Made by a program: the position numbers and the translations under genes
Assembly: GCA_946811695.1 (NCBI GenBank)
Contig: OX328123.1
Location: 31,585,399-31,649,398, forward strand
Direction: 5' to 3'
Origin: Gonocerus acuteangulatus
Taxonomy: Eukaryota > Arthropoda > Insecta > Hemiptera > Coreidae
Length of the DNA stretch: 64,000 nucleotides
Shown: positions 21,062 to 58,790 of the stretch, piece after piece
Layout of the letters: each line of letters opens with the position of its first letter
Position numbering within the stretch: position 1 is the stretch's first letter
The notes under the pieces: generated by a model
Told to the model about the DNA's origin: nothing
The model's input: the letters and a program-made list of their open reading frames with translations, nothing else
The model's database searches: none

Positions 21062-22784
21062 GGTGTCCCGTAAATGTCTAGTCATATTGTGAGGGGTGAT
21101 AGAGGACCCTTAGGGGAACAAAAAATGTTCTATGACGATTTCCCGAATTCTCGCTCATAAGGGAGAAATCGTCGTTTTATTGTTTTTTCGAGACAAACGT
21201 GGTTTTTAGAAGAATAATCGTTGTAGCTCCGTCCTAGGTGGTACTACTAGAAAGGGGGTGAAACCTATCGAAAGCTGAGTAAATTTACTGTAAGACTAGT
21301 TGAAATTAAACGTAAAAATGAATGAATGTAATTATGTATATCTCACCAAAAGAAAGCTATTCTAAATTTCCTGACATTTTATTGATATTTCTTTCCAGCG
21401 TTACTCCTCAATGGGCAGGATCTGTGATTTCCGGCTTTTAGAAAAACTTCCTCATTTAACCAGCTTTCCATTCATGTATCACAACCCTGTGTTATTGAAG
21501 TATTTGAACGGTTTAAGAACAAAAGTTTTTTAAAAAACATGGATCTGTGAAAATAAAATTATATTTTTTTCTTCAGTTTATTCAAAAAGCTGAAGAGAAA
21601 TATTTATTTTTATAAATGTTTACATAATAATAAATAAATATTTACTTAAAACAATAAAAAAAATTACTTCCACGAATATAAAAAAAATTCCTAAAACAGT
21701 AAATAAATAAAATACACATTTATTTTGAATTTATTAATTCAGGTAACTAATACTGGGTCCAGGTGGCGGCCATTAAGGAACACCAACCATACATTAACCT
21801 CAAAAATTATTATTTTTACCTAGATCACGCATTTGAACACATTTTTACAGGACTGTGTATGTCTTATTTATGAGGGATAGAATTTTTAATTACCACAACA
21901 ACAACGCATGGGCTCACGAGAATCCCAGTGAGTTTCACACGCATAGCCATCAGTATCAATTCAAGGTAAAGCATTTGTTTTAAAAAATATAAATACCTGT
22001 AAAAATGTTTTCAAATGCGTGATCTAGGTAAAAATAGTAATTTTTGAGGTTAATGTATGTTTGGGGTTCATTAATGGCCACCTCCTGGACACAGTATTAG
22101 TTACCTGAATTAACAAATTCAAAATAAATGTGTATTTTATTTATTTACTGTTTTAGGAATTTTTTTATATTCGTGGAAGTAATTTTTTTATTATTATAAG
22201 TAAATATTTACCTAAAATTTATGTAAACATTTATAAAAATAAACATTTCTCTTCAGATTTTTGAATAAACTGAAGAAAAAAATATAATTTTCTTTTCACA
22301 GATCCATGTTTTTTTTTAAACTTTTGTTCTTAAACCGTTCAAATACTTCAATAACACAGGATTGTGATACATGAATGGAAAGCTGGTTAAATGAGAAAGT
22401 TTTTCTAAAACCCGGAAATCACAGACCCCGCCCATTGAGGAGTAAAGCTGGAAAGAAATATCAATAAAATGTCAGGAAATTTAGAATAGCTTTCTTTTGG
22501 TGAGATATACATACTTACATTCATTCATTTTTACGTTTACTACCAACTAGTCTTATAGTAAATTTACTCATCTTTCGATAGGTTTCACCCCCTTTCTAGT
22601 AGTACCACCTGGGACGGAGCTACAACGATTATTCTTCTAAAAACCACGTTTGTCTCGAAAAAACAATAAAACGACGTTTTCTCCCTTAGGGGCGAGAATT
22701 CGGAAAATCGTCACAGAACATTTTTTGTTCCCCTAAGGGTCCTCTATCACCCCTCACAATATGACTAGACATTTACGGGTCACC

Positions 22785-22788
<4 letters not shown>
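21058..22788. mobile_element. 1.7-kb fold-back element with CAGGGTGTCCC ends, in (TA)n
   Basis: Near-perfect inverted arms 21058-21851 and 21996-22788 (about 790 bp each) around a spacer of about 144 bp. Ends read ACAGGGTGTCCCGTAAATG / CATTTACGGGTCACCCTGT and are flanked by TATA on both sides. CAGGGTGTCC ends plus a TA target fit a Tc1/mariner-derived non-autonomous element. No transposase frame is present. It splits the TA tract of composite copy 2. Confidence 0.85.
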
Positions 22789-22848
<60 letters not shown>

Positions 22849-22853
22849 GTATA

Positions 22854-22908
<55 letters not shown>

Positions 22909-23290
22909 TTATATATATGCTTGTCTGTTCGCGCTCTAGCAAGCTCAAAAATGGTCCGATTTTGACGAAATTTGGTACAAAAATCTTTCGTCTAATTTGA
23001 AAGGTCAAGTTCGTTAACCAGCAGAATCCGCCCACTAGAAGATAGTGTTTGGGGCGAAATTCGCGCAAAAAAATTGTAACGCTTACGTTTTTGAGTTCAT
23101 ATGCTTGCAGGTACTTGTATATTTCAATTGAATCCCGCGATTCTAAGTACTCACAAAATAATAATGACTTACAAAAACATTGATTCCACTTATCTCAGAA
23201 ACGGTTAAAGACATCGCCTTCAAAATGGTTTCATTCGTTTTCTTATGTTAAGAAACCTATAAAAAAAAGTACCTGCAAGTATATAAACTC
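22789..23290 (+). repeat. (TA)n tracts and inner repeat
   Basis: (TA)n with TGTA and TTTA interruptions to 22919, then the inner repeat variant CTGTTCGCGCTCTAGCAAGC. This variant is shared only with the inverted copy at 26340-26540. Confidence 0.8.
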
Positions 23291-23639
23291 AAAAGTCCGA
23301 CTCGCAGAAACTGCGTCATCTTAGCGCGGTTCAGTTTTTATCCCTATTGTCATTTGGGAAGATTGAAATAGAAACCGTTTTTATTTTGGTTCAACCTTTC
23401 CCCCGTAAACAAAGGGCCAGTTATCAAGGGGCAGCGTACCCTTATCCCTGGAATGGCACCCACCACAGGTTGGCCAGCCCAACTCCTACAAATAGTTATT
23501 TCAAATATCATAATATTTCTATTTTTCTTGATTTCCTCTACAGTAATACTAATTCTATAAATAAATGCAATTAAAAAAAAAACAACAACCCATTAAAATG
23601 TGAGCTAAACAACTACGAAAAGGGCATGCAGGGTTTGGT
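23291..23639 (+). repeat. S-end and unassigned flank
   Basis: AAAAGTCCGACTCGCAG, then GCGTCATCTTAGCGCGGTTC, followed by AT-rich DNA without a recognised signature. Confidence 0.6.
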
Positions 23640-24240
23640 TCCAGGTAAAGTCATATACTTTTACTGCCTTACCGTTACTCAGAAAGCTCTTTGTGTTTAC
23701 AAACAAAGAACTCGGTATTGACCACCCGTATTAACCCAAAAGTGATTATATCAAGCTTGATAAACTTCCTCAATTAAATTAAGTAATTTATGAGTGCTTA
23801 AAGTAGGTTCTTGATCTAGTCAAAAAATTCAAGGAGAATTAGATCATAAATAGAAAATCTCGGCCAAACAGAAGGAAAATAACAATAACAAGGATCGTCA
23901 AACTTCGTTTTCAAAGATTGTTAGTTGTAACACAAAAACGGTCACTCATGATTCTAATAAATTAACTGTGAAGGGTAATTACACAAATATTCCTGTTGAG
24001 GCTTTAAAGCTTCAATTTAAAAAACATATTAACCCGCAAGAATTATAGGTAGGCCTAAAAACACAAAATCATTGAAAAAAGGATTTCTTATTATTGAATC
24101 AAACAAAAACGATATAGAGGTTTTATCAGCAGAGTTTTCAAATATATGCAAAGACCTGTTGATCAAGAAAATTAAAATAAAAAATAGAGTTCTCTGTAAA
24201 ATGTTTAATGAGTTCTATTAAATACATATTTTCCAATTGA
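23640..24240 (+). pseudogene. Fossil LINE ORF1 fragment
   Basis: Broken frames read YTNIPVEALKLQFKKHINP and, after one frameshift near 24045, KNTKSLKKGFLIIESNKND and EFSNICKDLL. This resembles the segment before the zinc knuckles in LINE ORF1 (gag-like) proteins. A shorter copy of the same sequence lies at 34420-34815. Stops and frameshifts make it non-functional. Confidence 0.5.
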
Positions 24241-24305
24241 GTTATAATTTTAACTATTGGAATTATTATCCAAAGATTCATATAATTACTCAACAATAGA
24301 TTCTA

Positions 24306-24434
24306 ATTTGAAGCACAGCTATTTTCGATATCTATTCTAAAACGTGAAATCATTTATTAGGCACTTCGGATTACGTCATTGGGTCGACGTCAGAAGCGTG
24401 TTTCCCATATGTGGAGTGAAGCAGGAAACGAGTT
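24306..24434 (-). repeat. Decayed A-end
   Basis: It keeps GGCACTTCGGATTACGTCA and the TTTTCG..TCTATTCT..AACGTGAAA order of an inverted A-end but is heavily mutated. This implies an older round of insertion. Confidence 0.5.
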
Positions 24435-24469
24435 AAAAACAGCAACCAATTAAAATGTGAGGTAAATAG

Positions 24470-26339
24470 AGGAAAAACGCCGTTCGTGGTGGTAGAAAAT
24501 CATACAAGGCATTTCGCTCAGAAATCTCCGAAATATTGTTACTAATTTTACGTATCCTGTTTTATAGCCAAATAGAATTATATTCTATAATCAATAAGAA
24601 AAAACTACTAGCAATAAAAAAACTATAGGTAACAGATGAAAATAGGGAATATCAAGAACAATTCTCAAGACCGACATCAACACCAGTACTGTAATCTAGA
24701 TATTCATACGGCATCTTCGAATTCAAACAAACAAAATATTGCTTCTAATTTTACGTATCCTGTTTACTGACAAATACATTTGACTGCTATAAGCAAGTAC
24801 AAAAATAACGAGCAGTGAAAAAAAAAACTGCGGGAAACACACAAATAGATCCGTTTAAATAAACGAAACTAACTAACTAAGTTTTAAGCACTTATTTCTC
24901 TTAATGTGACGACCCCATCAAACATTTCTTCAAAACATTTTTTGTAGAGAATTTAGTAAGCTTTCGAACTGTTACATTTCACTTGCCACGATTTCCTAAC
25001 CCTTTTTGAGATATTAAGGAAAATATACTAATGGGGCCTAATAGATATTCATACGGCATCTGAGAATCCCAAGATTCCGCAAAAATAAAATATTGTTTCT
25101 AATTACACTTATCCTGTTTTATTGGCAAATACATTTGACTACTATAAGCAATTGCAAACACTAGGGAATATGCCAACGAATTTGGAGTAGGAGCCTCGAC
25201 AGTTTCAAGACATTTGAAGGAAATCGGCAAATCCAAAACTGATATTTCATACGGTACAGCCTGATATATTTCTAACAATGAATTGTTTTTCTTGTTTTAA
25301 TTAATCTGTTTTATTGTCAAATACATTATCCAACTTTAAGCAATTAAAAAATAACAAGGAATAAAAACAGACAAAAAGAACCGTTCGAATAAACGAAATC
25401 AATTACTTCAAAATTTAAGCACTTATTTCTCCGATTGACATCGCTTATTCATAACTTTTTTCAGAACCTTTTTTGTAGACAATTTAGTAAGCTTTCGAAT
25501 GGTAACCTTTCGCTTCCCAAGATTTTCAAACGTTTTCGAGATATTAATGAAAATATACGAAGTTCCCAAAACGTTTCATGCCTGTTCATAAAATATTTTA
25601 TTCTAACCCTTCCTTAACTCCAAACGTAACCAAAAGATTAACATGTTAGTTTTGATGAAATTCAAACATGCAAAAAATATTTCAACTGAATCCCATGATT
25701 GTAAGTACCCAAACCAAAAACGTTATTCAGCAGTTACCAAAACTTTTCATTATTTCTAGCAACAGAAAATTGGTCTCATTTTACCTATACTGTTTTACAC
25801 ACAAATACATTTTCCTTACAAATACAATATAATAAATTACAAAAATAAAAAGCAATAAAAAACTAAGGAAAAGAGACAAAAATTACCAAAAGAACGACAA
25901 AAACCCGTTCATAAGAACTAAACACACGTATTTGAAGTTTTAAGCACTTATTTCTTCGATTGACATCACCTAGTCGAAAATTGCTTCAGAGTCTTTTTTG
26001 TAGAGAATTTAGAAAGCTTTCAAATAGTTTCTATAAACTTATCAAAATTTCCCAACCGTGTTCGAGATATTAATGAAAGTATACGAAGTTCCCAAAACGT
26101 TTCATGCCTGTTCATAAAATATTTTATTCTAACCCTTCCTTAACTCCAAACGTAACCAAAAGATTAACATGTTAGTTTTGATGAAATTCAAACATGCAAA
26201 AAATATTTCAACTGAATCCCATGATTGTAAGTACCCAAACCAAAAACGTTATTCAGCAACTATTTTTCCAATTTTCTCGGAAACTGTTAAGGCTATCGCC
26301 TTAAAAATGGTGTCATTCGTTTTCCTAGGCCAAGAAGCT
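24470..26339 (-). repeat. Core repeat array, inverted
   Basis: Reverse complement of much of 15950-17540, with boxes in opposite order, plus extra units. Includes the mariner-type fragment at 25165. Confidence 0.75.
25165..25250 (+). pseudogene. Fossil mariner-type helix-turn-helix fragment
   Basis: 27 uninterrupted codons read REYANEFGV, GAS, TVSRHLKEIGKSKTD. In mariner transposases a second helix-turn-helix with a TVSRHLKxIGK-like recognition helix precedes the catalytic domain. No DD(E/D) part is nearby, so only the DNA-binding helix survives. Two further copies (16760-16860 inverted, 35215-35290) carry the same fragment, so it was amplified with the core array. Confidence 0.55.
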
Positions 26340-26556
26340 TATAAAACAAGTACTTACAAGCATTTGAACTCAAAAACGTAAGCGTTACGATTTTTTTTGC
26401 GCGAATTTCGCCCCAATCACTATCTTCTATTGGGCGGATTCTGCTGGTTAACGAACTTGACCTTTCAAATTAGACGACAGATTTTTGTACCAAATTTCGT
26501 CAAAATCGGACCTTTTTTGAGCTTGCTAGAGAGCGAACAGACAAGCATACATATAA

Positions 26557-26611
<55 letters not shown>

Positions 26612-26747
26612 AATTTTAGCCACCTTTATTTTCGTGATCTATAAAGTCTGAAACGTGAAAGTTTCTAGTCGGCACTTCCGGGTTGCGTCATGAGGTCAAC
26701 CTCATAAGCGGGTTCTCCCTATGGAGATAGGGAGTAACCGCGCTAAA
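26340..26747 (-). repeat. Inverted inner repeat, (TA)n and A-end of composite copy 2
   Basis: Mirror of 20856-23100: inner repeat to about 26545, (TA)n 26559-26609, A-end ending AACCGCGCTAAAA. Confidence 0.85.
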
Positions 26748-26893
26748 ATACGTGCTTAATACTTCGAAAGTGTTAGTTTCCTTGCTTTGAACGGTTGTGT
26801 TTGTTTTTCTCAATTAATTATAGCTTGTTGCTTTTATTAACAAGAGATTTACAGTAAAACAAGCAAACATAAACGATAAACAATTTTTTGTTT
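26748..26893. other. Short spacer between composite copies
   Basis: Core-like fragment (GTGCTTAATACTTCGAAAG) without other content. Confidence 0.4.
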
Positions 26894-27056
26894 GTTAGCG
26901 CGGTTCCTCCCTCCCCCATAGGGAGGAACCCCGCTTATAAGGTTGATACAATGAAACAATCCAGAAGTGCCGACTAGAAAATTTCGCGTTTCAGAACCCC
27001 TAGAGACCGAAAATAACGGTGGTTAAAATTTGTATATATATATATATATATGTATA

Positions 27057-27109
<53 letters not shown>

Positions 27110-28961
27110 CTGTTCGCTCTGTAGCTCCTAGATGAATGGTCCGATTTTGATGAAATTTGGCACAAAAATCCGTCGTCCAATTTAAAAGGTCAAGTTCGTT
27201 AACCAGCAAAATCCGCCTACTGGAAGATGGCGTTTGGGGCGAAATTCGCGCAAAAAAATCGTAACGCTTACGTTTTTGAGTTCATAAGCATGTAAGTACT
27301 CGTTTTATATGCTTCCTGGGCTAGCAAAACGAATGAAACCATTTTCAAGGCGATAACCGCCGATTTAACCGTTTTCGAGAAAATTGGAAAATAGTTTTTG
27401 AATACCGTTTTTGGTTTGGGTACTTAGAATCATGGGATTCAGTTGAAACATTTTCTGCATGTTCTACTTTCATCAAAACTAATATGTTGAAATTTTAGTT
27501 ACGTTTGGAGTTAAGGAAGGGTTAGAATAAAATATTTTATTAACAGACATAAAAAGTTTTCGTAACTTAGTATACTTTCTTTAACATCTCGAAAAAGGTT
27601 GAGAATCTTGGTAAACGGAAGAATACCATTAGAAAGCTTATTAAATGCTCTAAAAAAAGATTCTAATGAAAGTTTTGATTAGGCGATGTCAATCGGAGAA
27701 ATAAGTGCTTAAAACTTTAAAGTAATTGATTTCGCTTATTCAAACTGTTCTTTTTGTCTTTGATTTTGGTACTTAGAATCATGGAATTCAGTTGAAACAT
27801 TTTCTGCATGTTTGAATTTTATCAAAACTAATATGTTGAAAAGTTTGTTACGTTTGGAGTAAAGGAAGGATTAAAATAAAATATTTCATTTTTAGTCATG
27901 AAACGTTTTGGGAACTTCGTATATTTTCATTAATATCACGTAAACGGTTCGGAATATGGCAAGCAAAAGATTACAATTCGAAAGGTCACTAAATTCTCTA
28001 CAAAAAATGTTTTGAAGACATTTGCAATGCGATGGTCATATTTGGAGAAATAAGTGCTTAAGACATAGGTAATTTCGTTTATTTGAACGAATCTTTTTGT
28101 GTGTTTCCTACAGTTTTTTTCACTGCTCGTTATTTTCGTGATTGCTTATAGTAGTCAAATGTATTAGTCAATAAAACAGGATACGTATAAATAGAAACAA
28201 TATTTTGTTTCAACGGCATCTTGGAATTCGAAGGTGCCGTATGAATATCTAGATTACTGTACTGGTGTTGATTTCGTTCTTTAGAATTGTTTTTGGTAAT
28301 CCCTATTTTCAGCAGTTTTTATCTATTTATTATTTTTTTTTTTTTTTTTAAATTCATTGAACAAAATCATATGAATTTGAAGGTGAGGAGCTGGGAGGCT
28401 TAGGGTGGGGGGCATTTTCCCTGTCCCGAGGTAGCTAGCTCCCAGTGTACCCTCGTCATCTGTAAGTCACTTTCTAGAGTCAAAAAGATAAGCCTCCAAA
28501 CAACCTTAGGAATGTAGGATTTCTAATTTTTACCAGTTTCAGAACAGCTGCTCTTTACATACCATAGTTGTACTGACGTACCTGTCTATACTAGTTGTAC
28601 TCCACACGGTGGTAGTACTTGGTGTATGCCACAGCGGATCGCTCATTATAATATTATTTTATTCGTATTAAATAGGTACCTAAAAAAAGTTTATTTGTGT
28701 ATAAGTGTTGCGTTATTGGGATTAGAATAAAATATTTTATTAACAGACATGAAATGCTTCGGAATCTTCGTATATTGTCCTTTTTTTTTTCTTTTATGGT
28801 GCATCGAAATCTGAGCCATTAGCACCATTTTTTCCTTCTGAGCTTATATAATACTTAGATTTAGCTAGCAACAATATTTTACACCGCAATTAAAGTGACT
28901 TGCTCTTCTTATAAATATAATATTTATATTATAATATAAACATAATACATTAATTTGTCTG
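26894..28961 (+). repeat. Composite unit 3: A-end, (TA)n, inner repeat, core
   Basis: A-end 26894-27033, (TA)n 27034-27106, inner repeat 27107-27410, then core sequence. From about 27280 on the sequence is repeated in inverted orientation at 46008-47669. It also includes a SINE-tail-like stretch (GCATCGAAATCTGAGCCATT at 28803, minus strand). Confidence 0.75.
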
Positions 28962-29543
28962 AAAAAAAAGTCCGTTCTTATCTCGAGTGCGATTAGTGAA
29001 GGAATATAGCAGCTATCGGTAGGTATTAGCACCATCCCCCCCCCTTAATATCTTCAAAATAGATAAGAAATCGTGGGAAGTACGATATAACCATTCAAAA
29101 GCTTACTAAATTCTCTACAAAAAAGATTCTGTAGCAAATTTCGATGGGGCAATATCAGTCGGAGAAGTAAGTGCTTAAAACTACGAAAGTGTTAGTTTTG
29201 TTATTTTAAATGGGGTTTTGTCACTGTTTACCTCACTTTTGTTTTTTAAGTTTATTTAACGGTGGAATGAGTATTTCATTAAAGCTGAGAAAATAAGAAT
29301 CATATTGGTAATCGAGTTTTCCTAGAGTGAGCGTCGCGATGACGAGAGAGTCCCATCCGTTTAGAAAACTGTCATTTTCCATATGTGGCGCTTTAAGCTT
29401 CCTTCTCTTTGAGACTATATTTTATATTTTTAACGAAAGATCAAAACCTACCGATAGCTGCTACTATTCCTTTACTAATCGCACTTCGGATAAGAACGGA
29501 ACCGCGCTAAGATGATGCAGTTCCTGCGAGTCGGACTTTTTTT
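28962..29543. mobile_element. S2-type TIR element (one end deleted)
   Basis: The right end is a full S-end (GCGAGTCGGACTTTTTTT outermost). The left end keeps AAAAAAAAGTCCG but then jumps to TTCTTATC, lacking about 32 bp compared with 45390-46007. The gap lies between two TCCG copies, a microhomology deletion that removes the hairpin. TIRs continue inside through CGATTAGTGAAGGAATATAG / CCTTTACTAATCGCAC. Confidence 0.75.
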
Positions 29544-30215
29544 ATAGAGATATTTGATCGAAATTCGATGAGATCGAATGAGTAATTTTTGGTACCGTAA
29601 GTCCTCTGTACATAATGGCGCCTAAAATATCACTTTTCTTTGACAAGTTATTTTAGTAGGTGATTAAATTGTTTACAAAATATTATCTGTACCTCGTCCA
29701 AGTTTTTTAAATGACAGTAGAGATAAGTTATGGAAACGCGCTAAGATGGCGCAGGTAAACAGTCGGGACGGGGACATAATAATGAATACTTACGCCATAG
29801 GTTGGATCTCCCCTTCAAAGGATGGACTGGTTTTCCGATCGCTATCTGAAAAGATACAACGCTTGTAGAAGTTTTTTCGGCGATGGCTTTGCTGAAAATG
29901 TTCCCTGATCCCCGAGGTAGTATAGAAACGGTGGCAACCTATCTCCCGTTCAGGAAAGGTTTTTGCCCTTGAATTTCTAACAATTGTTCACACCCCTAAT
30001 TAAAAGGTGTGAGGGATTGGGAAAGATAAATAAAGATAGAACTCTGCACGCTACACTGAACATGCTCAGTAGGTAGCGAAGTCTTGTAGAGGAGACGTCA
30101 GGATTCTTAAAGCTGAGGAATAGGAAGGAGTTCGCGTTAAGGAGATCAGTACATTTGGTGAGTAAAGTTACACAAATGGTTTATTCGAAAAAAAGCATAC
30201 ACAATTATCAAGAGG
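29544..30215. other. Unassigned DNA
   Basis: No gene or known repeat recognised; includes GATCGAAATTCGATGAGATC, a short palindromic stretch near 29557. Confidence 0.45.
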
Positions 30216-30389
30216 GGTTTCCCGTGGTCTAGTGGCTAGCGCGCTAGATTCATAAGCGGGAGATGGTGGGTTCGATCTCCACCGGCGGCAGGAATTTCCT
30301 CATCTCAGGGCTCGCTCAGAAAATTCCTGGCTGCACCCTAGATGTCGGCGCTAATGCCCAAGATTTGTCGATGCGCCGTAAAAAAAAAA
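30216..30389 (+). mobile_element. tRNA-derived SINE with poly(A) tail
   Basis: A-box TGGTCTAGTGG at 30225-30235 matches the Pol III consensus; B-box-like GGTTCGATCTCC starts at 30269. The 3' half ends GATGCGCCGT followed by A9. The tRNA-like head has a mispaired anticodon stem and a tail, so it is a SINE, not a tRNA gene. The same 3' end (GCGCTAATG..GATGCGCCGT-An) occurs at 60756. Confidence 0.8.
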
Positions 30390-30870
30390 GTCCGACTCGC
30401 AGGAACTGCGTCATCTTAGCGCGGTTACGTACATCTCGAAGAAAAAGAATACATTAGCATCACAAATCACAGGAAACTGACAGTAGCCAACTTACACAGA
30501 AGCGGATAATTCTTAATCTGTATAAGTCAATACAATTATGTACTGAAAACGTACTTACTCTTCGACTACTGCTGAGAAGGCTCTATTCTAAACAACCAAA
30601 AATTCGTTGCCATTTTAAGTATCTTGTTTTACTAGCAAATTCGTTTTACTGTTACAATTAACTCTAAATATGTGCTTTATGGCGAGTAAAATTCCATTCT
30701 GTCGTGGGTTAAATCTTTCTATAAAATAAGAAATAACGATAACTTTAGTTGGAGGCTATGAGGAGCTTTTTTATACCATTTATTATTTACTATTTCGGAA
30801 ACACTGTTAAATAGCAGTGTGGAAAATCTAACCCTAGTTTTTATTTCAAAAGGTTCTGATTGTTCCCCCA
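30381..30870 (+). repeat. S-end in the SINE tail, then unassigned DNA
   Basis: AAAAGTCCGACTCGCAGG follows directly from the A-tail of the SINE, then GCGTCATCTTAGCGCGGTT. From about 30435 nothing is recognised. Confidence 0.6.
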
Positions 30871-30879
30871 AAGATTTTT

Positions 30880-30883
<4 letters not shown>

Positions 30884-30944
<61 letters not shown>
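30884..30944. repeat. (TA)n microsatellite
   Basis: 61-bp uninterrupted tract. Confidence 0.97.
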
Positions 30945-30947
<3 letters not shown>

Positions 30948-32428
30948 TTAGATCCATGGATGTGGAACTAGTGGTTATTTTTTCAAGCAACTCCTCTGAA
31001 TTGAGCCCCTACCTAAATTATCTTTTACTGAAAAAAAATCTATTTAAAAAACACAAGCCCACTCCAGCAACAATTTCATTCGACTGGGTAGAATGGCTTC
31101 ATCTAATTGTAATCTCTTAAGTTGGCCATACTTTTGAACTGCGTAGTGTATGAGACACCTTTGAGGCCAGTGTTGTCTACAGTCCATCAAAGTAGAATGA
31201 AAACACCTATAGAATGACTGTACATTTCAATGAGGCCGGGACTGTGCAGGCCATGCCTGAAATGTGTGGACAAGAAGATATTTGCTTCACACACATTGGG
31301 TCTACTATAACTGGACTGTGCAGTCCCTTGAGGTTTATTAACTTATCGTGTGTGCTAGTCCCGTACAGTCCAAACCTTGAGGCCAAACTGTGCAGTCCCG
31401 GCCTTGAGATTTGAACTGAACGTGTTAGCCACTTTTAAGAATAAATTTATTTAGCGTGATTTACTTCAGGTAAAAGGGAAGATCATTTGGATGTGTGTTT
31501 CAAGAAGAAAAAAAATCTTTTTTCTATTTCAGCGTCGCATGCGTGTATAAATCCTTGAAGTTTTATCCTTCCGAAAAGTAGTCGTTATTTCGATTTTTAA
31601 AGTTTTATTTTGGGGCGATTCGTGGATTTTCCTCATTTGACATGAATATGTATAACTTAGAAAAAAAAATCAGTGATAATATACGAATTAATAGAGGTAT
31701 GCTAATTACCATAGAAATCGGATGTTCTGTAATAAAATTAATGTGTTACCAGAGAGATTATGCGTGAGAACTTTTTATAGCGTTTGTAAAAAATGGTCGT
31801 TAACTCGAGAAGAAAAAGTTATTTAACAATGACAGAAGGCCTACAGGATGAGGAAATGTTGGTTAAGAATCTTTTAATGATTATATGCATACAGATTATT
31901 CTTTTCATTACGCTTGGAGGAAATCGATGGCCATGAGAATAGAAGATATTTCTAAAACTAGATGAAGGACGGTATGGAATGGTTTTGAATGCTTTAGAAT
32001 GTCAAGTCCTGGATGAATGATATATTTCATGACGTATTCCACAAAAATAAATGAAGAGATTAATGAAGTTAATTCATATCAATAATATACATAAATATCC
32101 TTAATTGTACTTATATGTAAGGAGAGCCGACAGTAGCAAACGTGCGACTTAAGGAAACCTCGGTTGCGGGGCTGCTCAATGTGGTTACCTATAAAGAATA
32201 CCATTTTGATGAGGAATATACCACATACGAAGGGGCGAAAATGATTATTTAACAAATAATAGCTACAAAAAAATGTAAGCCAATATCTTAATTTTATTTT
32301 ATCTGAAAATCGCACAACCATTATATTTATATAGAATTTGGTGCCAGATTTTTAGATGAAATGTATTGTGTGAATATTTTTATTAAACTCTTGTGGGTAT
32401 TTGTTTTTAACTTTGTTTCTGCTTCCAG
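30945..32428 (+). other. Region upstream of the P450 start, probable 5' UTR intron and promoter
   Basis: No coding signature. Two copies of GGCCGGGACTGTGCAG-like sequence lie inverted (about 31236 and 31388). The start codon is immediately preceded by TTGTTTCTGCTTCCAG, a good 3' splice site, so a 5' UTR exon may lie upstream. I cannot place the promoter. Confidence 0.4.
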
Positions 32429-57696
<25,268 letters not shown>

Positions 57697-57795
57697 TAAA
57701 GAAACATTGGGTGACGGCTGGCTTCTTAGAGTAACAAATATGGATAGATCAATATATTCATTCCAGCAATCCAATTATATTTGGAAATTATAAAA
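57697..57795 (+). other. P450 3' UTR (proximal part)
   Basis: Follows the stop codon; its end cannot be fixed from sequence alone. Confidence 0.5.
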
Positions 57796-57950
57796 AACTA
57801 GCTGTTACCCGGTGTGCAATGCTACACCTACTTTATATTAAATATCTGTAGCCGGGCTTACCATGCTACAAATGCTTCATATTAAATAGTTGTAACACAG
57901 CTTCCATTGTACGCCTACTTTATATTATATATTTAAAAAACTGAATGATT
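57796..57950. repeat. Three short repeats of GCTGTTACCCGG type
   Basis: About 47-50 bp units: AGCTGTTACCCGGTGTGCAA, TGTAGCCGGGCTTACCATGC, TAACACAGCTTCCATTGTAC, each followed by a CTAC.CCTACTTTATATTA-like stretch. A related sequence is at 11668. Confidence 0.6.
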
Positions 57951-58790
57951 ATATTATATTTGTCCAAATTATGAGAATATAAGATAATAAATTGAGAGCT
58001 CGACTGAAAAATTTATTTTCCATTTTTTTTTAGAGAAAGTGGGGTGGAAAATAAATTAATCCTTATTTTTTAAAAAGTACCCTTACTTTTAAAATGGTAT
58101 TACAATTAAATGATTCCAAATAAATTAATTGAAATACCGTTTTAAAGAAAATCCAAACCAAACTCCATGTGTTTAATTTAAAAAAAAAAATAATATTTGG
58201 TCCATAAATAAATATTCATAAAAAATAGCAATACAAATGAGGCATTTAATTAAGGTTATGATTAGTTATAAGTTGTAATAACCTACAACTGAAACTATAT
58301 TCTTTATTTTCATTGATTTTTTTTTAAATATAATATTTATTTATTTTAAGAGATTTGCATCTAAAGCTAAAACCTCAACCTTGCGCAAATATAATATTAA
58401 TATGTTATATTGTTTACCTGTTCATGTAATAATCCGTAACTGAGTTTTTTTATGAAAGAAAAAGTAGGTAAGTCGTGCAGGGTTTATGTTATTTATGCCA
58501 AAAGGAAAGTTTTAAAAACATAGTTTGTTGTTTCAAATACACTTTCACATATTTTTGTTCACTTTTTTTTCCTTTCTATTAAAGCTTCTGTTTCAAATTT
58601 TATGGTTCATGAGCTCTTTTATAAGGATAGTCCTTCTATCATAGGAAATAGGGGCCTCTAAGAATAAAAACAAATTTAAGATATTTTTCTTGCAGTTGTG
58701 GACAACAATGAATTAAAGGTATTTGGGAATTTCAATAACGACATCGACTTGGCGAGCAACAATATTTTTACCGGAATTGCACCTGTATTT
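57951..58790. other. Unassigned AT-rich DNA
   Basis: No gene or known repeat seen. Confidence 0.5.

Larger units (their letters stand above)
20856..26747. mobile_element. Composite palindromic repeat, copy 2
   Basis: A variant A-end (20856-20994, GCGCGGTTACTCCC) and its inverted partner (26610-26747) share sub-family changes absent from other A-ends, for example GAGGTTGACCTCACGACGC. This shows they belong to one element of about 5.9 kb. Both sides have (TA)n then inner repeat. The interior holds an S-end, a LINE ORF1 fossil, an older decayed A-end and an inverted core array. A separate fold-back element sits in the left TA tract. Confidence 0.65.

Noticed and set aside
30216..30292. Functional tRNA gene
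   Set aside because: Boxes present, but the anticodon stem does not pair and the sequence continues into a poly(A)-tailed body; a SINE.
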